In this document: positions 60,161 through 64,000 of the stretch, one piece after another
Layout of the letters: every line of letters starts with the position of its first letter
Position numbering within the stretch: the stretch's first letter is position 1
DNA from: Corticium candelabrum
Lineage: Eukaryota > Porifera > Homoscleromorpha > Homosclerophorida > Plakinidae
Length of the DNA: 64,000 nucleotides
Assembly: GCF_963422355.1 (NCBI RefSeq)
Contig: NC_085085.1
Span: forward strand, 82,650 to 146,649
Reading direction: 5' to 3'
The notes under the pieces: generated by a model
What the model saw: the letters and a program-made list of their open reading frames with translations, nothing else
Database searches by the model: none
What the model was told of the DNA's origin: nothing
Made by a program: the position numbers and the translations under genes

Positions 60161-62960
60161 ATGAACACACAGGTGGACAAAAACAAACACACAAACAGAT
60201 AAATAGACAAACAAGAATGGATAAACCCAAATCAACAAACATACCTACAGACAAACACATCAACAAACAAATTAGATGAACAAACAGACAGACAGCTGAA
60301 TAACAAAACAAACAGCAAGTAGATGAGATTACAAAAATCACATCAGTTATGCACAACAACTAAGACAGCTTATAAAAACAAAAACCTCACTACACCAATG
60401 ACTACTCTATAAATGGTCCTCCATAATGCAAAGACGACTTGCCAAAGTCTCCAGTGAATCCAGTTTTGCTGTTCTAACATTTGATGCCATTTTCTCAAGA
60501 AGCAAAGGAAGACAAAACTAAACACAAGTTCAGACTAAACATGAAATTTGTCAAATTAATCAACTTGAGACACCTTGCTTAGCTTGTTAGAAGCAGACAA
60601 ACACTGTCTAAGACTGGAAACAAGATCATCTCTAGTGATGCCATGGGGATCATCTGGTGGCTGCAATAATGTAATCAACATGATAAGAAACAAACCAATT
60701 ACAAAGACACAAGAAAATCAACCAAAATCTAGAAGTTCACATTATTAAAATACTGAAACTAAAACTATACTTTTATGACAATAATACAATAACAAAATGA
60801 GATAAAAGTTGTCACTCACAGGAGTAAATTCCACTGGAAAATAACAAGCAACCACTTCAAAGAGATCTTCAGCAAACATTTCTAAGAACAGAAACATGAG
60901 AAAACACTAACTTTAACAATTTCTTAATTAAAAACCACACTTTCTGTAGTTCCGTAAGAAGTCAGTAAAGATTTATATCTTATACACTATAATTCTAAAC
61001 ATTAATTGCCCTGAGAAACCGCATTACAAAACATGGCTATGTTGGGTTGCCATGTATAAAAAGAAAAACCAGAGGTACAGTTTAAAACAAAAAACTGTTT
61101 GAGACTTGCAACATCTGCAAACAAAAAGGCAAGCAAAGATAACTAACATGCAATCAAGCAAGTCAACAAGTACATACAACGGCTCAGACACAAAACAATG
61201 AGTAAACTAAATGCACATACCAAATGGTAGCTTCTGTGCAATTGCTCTGACACATTGAAATGCTAAAACCAAGTTTCTCGGATCCTACAGTCATGAGACA
61301 AAGCAAATTCATACAACTGTCACGAGTGCCAAAATATAACGTGTTCATAACAGCAACAGTTCAAATATCACTCACTGCAACACACAGAGCTAAATCAGTC
61401 GGCCAACAGAAACATTGACAGATAATATGAAATACACGATATCACTAAGTCAACACTCACAGCTGTTAAGCAAGTCATACAAGTCGACAAATTAAAACAA
61501 TATGTCGGCATGAACTAGACATACTCTAGTTTTCTAGTGCATGAATGATGATGATACATATATAAAACCAGAAAGTCTGTGATTGTCTTAAGAAGACCAT
61601 AATTTCCCATAGCGGTAGATACATAAATCTTAAACGTGAACAAAGTATTTCACTACCCTCGCCTGTTCACCTATGTCAAGTGCATATAAGGCCAGGCAAA
61701 CTTGATCCACAGGTTTAACATCCCCGCCCGCATCAAATTTTGGGAAAACAAAATAAGTTTCATTATTCATTATATAGGACACATGACACCTCGCACGTGC
61801 CTGTCTCATGTTGCGCACGTTAGTTTTCACAATATGGCTTCCTTCTTAAGCGTGCACGTGTGCACTGCTAAGAAAACCCTGGTTCCCTGGACTGTTTTGT
61901 CGCTGTCTCCTTCAGAAACCTTTGAAGATCTGCTGACATCAGTCCAGGCCGGGCACTTCATCCTATGTCAACACAGTGTGCTCCGCCCTGTGGTACATAG
62001 ATGGTCATCACGGAACCCTTGGTCTCCGAGGTTGCAATGTTCCTGATTAATATTATTATTAAAATATGAAATGAATAATGAATAATGACCGCCCGCCCGC
62101 ATGCTGTCGTGAAAAAGGCTGGACGTTAAACTGTGAATCAAGTTTGCCCGACCTAAAATATACTCTATTCTTCATCGAACAGCACCTGCAACGGAGTGTT
62201 ACAGAACTGTCGAAAGTCATAGCTTTCTATTAAATCTGCTGAGTGATATAAACAACATAGTTATCTCTTACCCGTTCTCCATCCATGGCTTGGATAAACC
62301 CAAATACAAAGTCTTGAGAAAATGTTTTCAGCTCTAAAATACACAAACATGCTGCTCTACACAATACTAACTGTACAACAATTTGCCAACATCAGCCTCT
62401 TTGTCCGTCTGTCTGTCAGTTTCCTGTTTCTGTCTATATTGATCTACTATGATATCAACATTGTTACCTTCTTGGTAAACAGGATTCTCTAAGAGAGTAG
62501 CAGCTATGTTGTAGAAGTGCCGTCTGTCTCCTTGAGACAAGCCCTAAACAAAAATTTTTATACAAACAAATTCTACACCATCTGAGCAAACTATCTACTG
62601 CACATTCTTCACATCATAACACTCAACTTGTTCATATTTCCAGGAAATATTGTTATTGAAACCATGCCATAGAACTTACAGATAAATATCTCACAAAATC
62701 TGATTAGTGCAGTAGCAAGACATATACTTCAACTCAACTTAAACATTGCAACTTTACAGTATGTACATGCACACTTGACACCTTCCACTGTCTACTTACT
62801 TGTGTGTGAACTTCCTTATAAATTGCAGAGCAAATCTTCCTCACAGCTCCATCTGGTAGTGAATGATGCAGTACCAATGAACAAAGACCAGCAAGAACAT
62901 GTGGAATGACAACATGCCGATCTTTCAATCGATCACAGTAGAAATCCAACAATAACTGAA
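52543..62960 (-). CDS. MMS19: MMS19, cytosolic iron-sulfur assembly HEAT-repeat protein (5' end missing)
   Basis: MMS19 is the HEAT-repeat scaffold of the CIA targeting complex (with CIAO1 and CIAO2B) that hands Fe-S clusters to DNA polymerases, helicases and XPD. The 31 inferred exons give about 960 codons in one frame, against about 1,030 residues in human. Roughly 70-75 N-terminal residues are missing. Signatures: DFYCDRLKDRHVVIPHVLAG, GFIQAMDGER, DPRNLVLAF, CYFPVEFTPPPDDPHGI, TAAAKCLAGLINK, GEAAADGFCIILSDCPDV, MFRQKFFIETVP and LDDKKRLVRKEAV. The stop TAA is at 52543-52545. The first exon seen begins with two bases completing a codon, so an upstream exon must exist, probably right of the window. 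Exons are listed in the block entries. Confidence 0.94.
54699..54779. repeat. (CA)n microsatellite
   Basis: About 80 bp of CA in an MMS19 intron. Confidence 0.97.
55662..55715. repeat. (CA)n microsatellite
   Basis: About 54 bp of CA, preceded by GCATGCACGC-type repeats, in an MMS19 intron. Confidence 0.96.
55857..57277 (-). other. MMS19 intron with satellite-cored element
   Basis: 1.4 kb, the largest MMS19 intron visible. It contains the TA-flanked element copy 2 (56563-56958); the rest is AT-rich without recognisable features. Confidence 0.7.
56563..56958. mobile_element. TA-flanked element with GTATC satellite core, copy 2
   Basis: The same 19-bp TIRs as copy 1 (CAGTACCGGCAATAAGTAA), flanked by TA (56561-56562, 56959-56960). 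It carries the same TIR-adjacent blocks, CCTAACATTTT and GCTGTCAGC, in inverted order relative to copy 1. The core of about 330 bp is a (GTATC)n/(TATCG)n pentamer satellite, more regular and richer in CpG than in copy 1. Confidence 0.82.
57278..59951 (-). CDS. MMS19 middle exons (HEAT repeats)
   Basis: Exons in transcript order: 59951-59874, 59691-59632, 59491-59462, 59076-59025, 58950-58739, 58630-58601, 58437-58359, 58235-58090, 57790-57628, 57528-57418, 57349-57278. Phases match throughout. Content is helical HEAT-like sequence (LFSEELWRAIRQE, VLQAIAAAAGVFIAWIADL, LLSQPQLLMQEE, VKSEALNALSVVGRKSPLVV). The 30-bp exon 59491-59462 uses a weak GTTGAA donor and is the least certain. Exon 58437-58359 could extend to 58278 in frame, but that would leave a 42-bp intron. 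Confidence 0.82.
60003..60157. repeat. (TG)n and (CA)n microsatellites, inverted pair
   Basis: TG tract at about 60003-60029 and CA tract at about 60107-60157, in one MMS19 intron. Being complementary, they could pair as a hairpin in RNA. Confidence 0.9.
60443..62960 (-). CDS. MMS19 exons 1-7 of those visible (N-terminal part)
   Basis: Exons in transcript order: 62960-62800, 62543-62468, 62333-62272, 61284-61221, 60881-60820, 60660-60574, 60517-60443. The peptide runs QLLLDFYCDRLKDRHVVIPH ... GLSQGDRRHFYNIAATLLEN ... FVFGFIQAMDGER ... DPRNLVLAFQCVRAIAQKLP ... AEDLFEVVACYFPVEF ... PPDDPHGITRDDLVSSLRQC ... FCLPLLLEKMASNVRTAKLD ... SLETL, closely following vertebrate MMS19. The last exon ends at a GC donor (TTG, then GCAAGT). 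Splicing there alone keeps the frame with VACAQTYNAEDF. Confidence 0.92.
61285..62271 (-). other. MMS19 intron holding a CpG-richer segment
   Basis: 987 bp. On the plus strand, 61834-62046 is open from an ATG (MASFLSVHVCTAKKTLVPW...) to TGA and is richer in CpG and GC than its surroundings. It is followed by an AT-rich ATTATTAAAATATGAAATGAAT tract. No domain is recognised. It may be a transposon-derived or retroposed piece. Confidence 0.4.
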
Positions 62961-64000
62961 CTAGCACAAACACAACACAAAAGAAAAATAAACTATTGTT
63001 AACCTACGCACAATAGACTCTAACACAACCTATTTTCATTAAATCAAGTTCACAATATTTACAAAAAGATAAAAAACTTACAGCTCATTTCATTCAAAAT
63101 ATGATTATTGACATGATGCAAATATACTCACACAACCTTAATTCTTTTATTTCTAAAAGACCTAAAAATTGTCTCTACAAACACGAATAGCACAAGCTAG
63201 TGAAAGCAAAAATACAGCAATCAAATAAGCATTCAATGGTAATCAGGATGCTTACCATATACCTAGCCAATAAGCAAACAAACACATTAGCTAGTTGATT
63301 ATTATAAAAGTATAAAAACATTTTGAGAAAATGATGGGTATGTGGGGATGGGTATGTAGTTAGTCATGCTCATCTCCTACATCACAATCCAGTACTGTGA
63401 GTGCCACACATTACTGCTGCGTTTTAGATTGAAACTGCCACAAGCAATTAATTTAGATAAAAAGATTGTGATGTAGGAGATAAGCATAACTAAGTACATA
63501 CCCATCTCTACACACCCAACATTTTCTCAAATGTTTTTATGTTTTTAGAAATGATGAGTGCGGCTTGGGATTCCATACTTTGACTGATGTACTGTACTGG
63601 TAGGAGCTGACGGATGTACGTAATAACATTGATTGCATCAATAAACAACTCCCATGCATTTCGCACGAAAGTCTACACGATCACATTTACATGCACAGAG
63701 ACAACACCCCATTGAGTATAGTCGTACATGTTCAACTACACGCAACTGTAAGCACACAGTGGAATGGCAGCAATCTCCCAAAGCGTAGTTTCCACCAGCT
63801 AATAATAGGTAAGTACATGGAGCTATCATGTACACATGTGACCGGAACAACATAGCGTTGTGGAAGCCCACGTAGAACTACGTAGCAGCAGTTGACTGAT
63901 ATTGACTGGACTTTCCATTGTTCTAGCTGTTGGGTCAGTGCAATTCCTCGGACAAAAGCTAATCGTTTGGTATGACTCTCGTCGTTGCAGCTGCTTCGAG
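62961..64000. other. Right-edge region
   Basis: AT-rich sequence with one hairpin element (63312-63540). I could not identify the first MMS19 exon here. A minus-strand open stretch reaches the edge (about 63760-64000) but matches nothing I recognise. Confidence 0.5.
63312..63540. mobile_element. 229-bp hairpin MITE
   Basis: The left arm (AAAACATTTTGAGAAAATG ... GGGTATGTAGTTAGTCATGC ... CTCCTACATCACAATC) is matched by the inverted right arm (GATTGTGATGTAGGAG ... GTACATACCC ... ATTTTCTCAAATG), with a loop of about 80 bp. No coding capacity. Confidence 0.7.

Noticed and set aside
63760..64000. Minus-strand open stretch (LAFVRGIALTQQLEQW...) as the first MMS19 exon
   Set aside because: It shows no resemblance to the known MMS19 N-terminus, and no donor in the right phase was found to join the exon at 62960.

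Overview
This window is animal nuclear DNA. It has spliced genes, GT-AG introns as short as about 51 bp, long (CA)n/(TG)n and (TA)n microsatellites, and many short inverted-repeat transposons. The gene content (an iRhom pseudoprotease, a type-I ferlin with DysF domains, DTWD1 and MMS19) is metazoan. Compact introns mixed with transposon-filled ones suggest an invertebrate, plausibly a sponge or another early-branching animal, but the sequence alone does not settle this.

Layout. 1-1501: left edge, with a 370-bp CA repeat and a possible minus-strand exon. 1502-7049 (+): a five-exon iRhom-like gene whose product (about 752 aa) starts with a degenerate EF-hand pair; its third intron holds an hAT-like element and a small MULE-like MITE. 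7050-8421: 3' UTR and spacer with a CA repeat. 8422-44671 (+): a complete dysferlin/myoferlin-type ferlin. I reconstruct 50 exons that join in one frame into 2,172 codons: C2 domains, FerI, FerA/FerB, DysF and a C-terminal tail anchor. Its large introns hold most of the mobile DNA: a nest of overlapping inverted repeats, a microsatellite-cored TA-flanked element, a 1-kb foldback, a 3.4-kb MULE-like element enclosing an hAT transposase remnant, and a 1.07-kb MULE-like element carrying a RecQ-helicase fragment. 44672-48282: transposon-rich spacer (Helentron-like element with a nested TTA-flanked MITE). 48283-51963 (+): DTWD1, nine exons, 244 aa. 52543-62960 (-): MMS19, 31 exons and about 960 codons, convergent with DTWD1; its first roughly 70-75 residues lie outside what I can identify. 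62961-64000: right edge with one hairpin element.

The four genes have unrelated housekeeping or membrane roles: EGFR-ligand/ADAM17 trafficking for iRhom, Ca2+-dependent membrane fusion and repair for ferlin, tRNA acp3U modification for DTWD1, and cytosolic Fe-S delivery for MMS19. There is no operon-like logic.

The most unusual signals are: an MULE-like insertion sitting exactly on a ferlin 5' splice site and duplicating it; an iRhom that keeps Ser and His at the rhomboid catalytic positions and carries an EF-hand-like N-terminus; two TA-flanked elements with identical ends and a pentameric GTATC/GATAC satellite core in opposite orientations; and three GC-AG introns.
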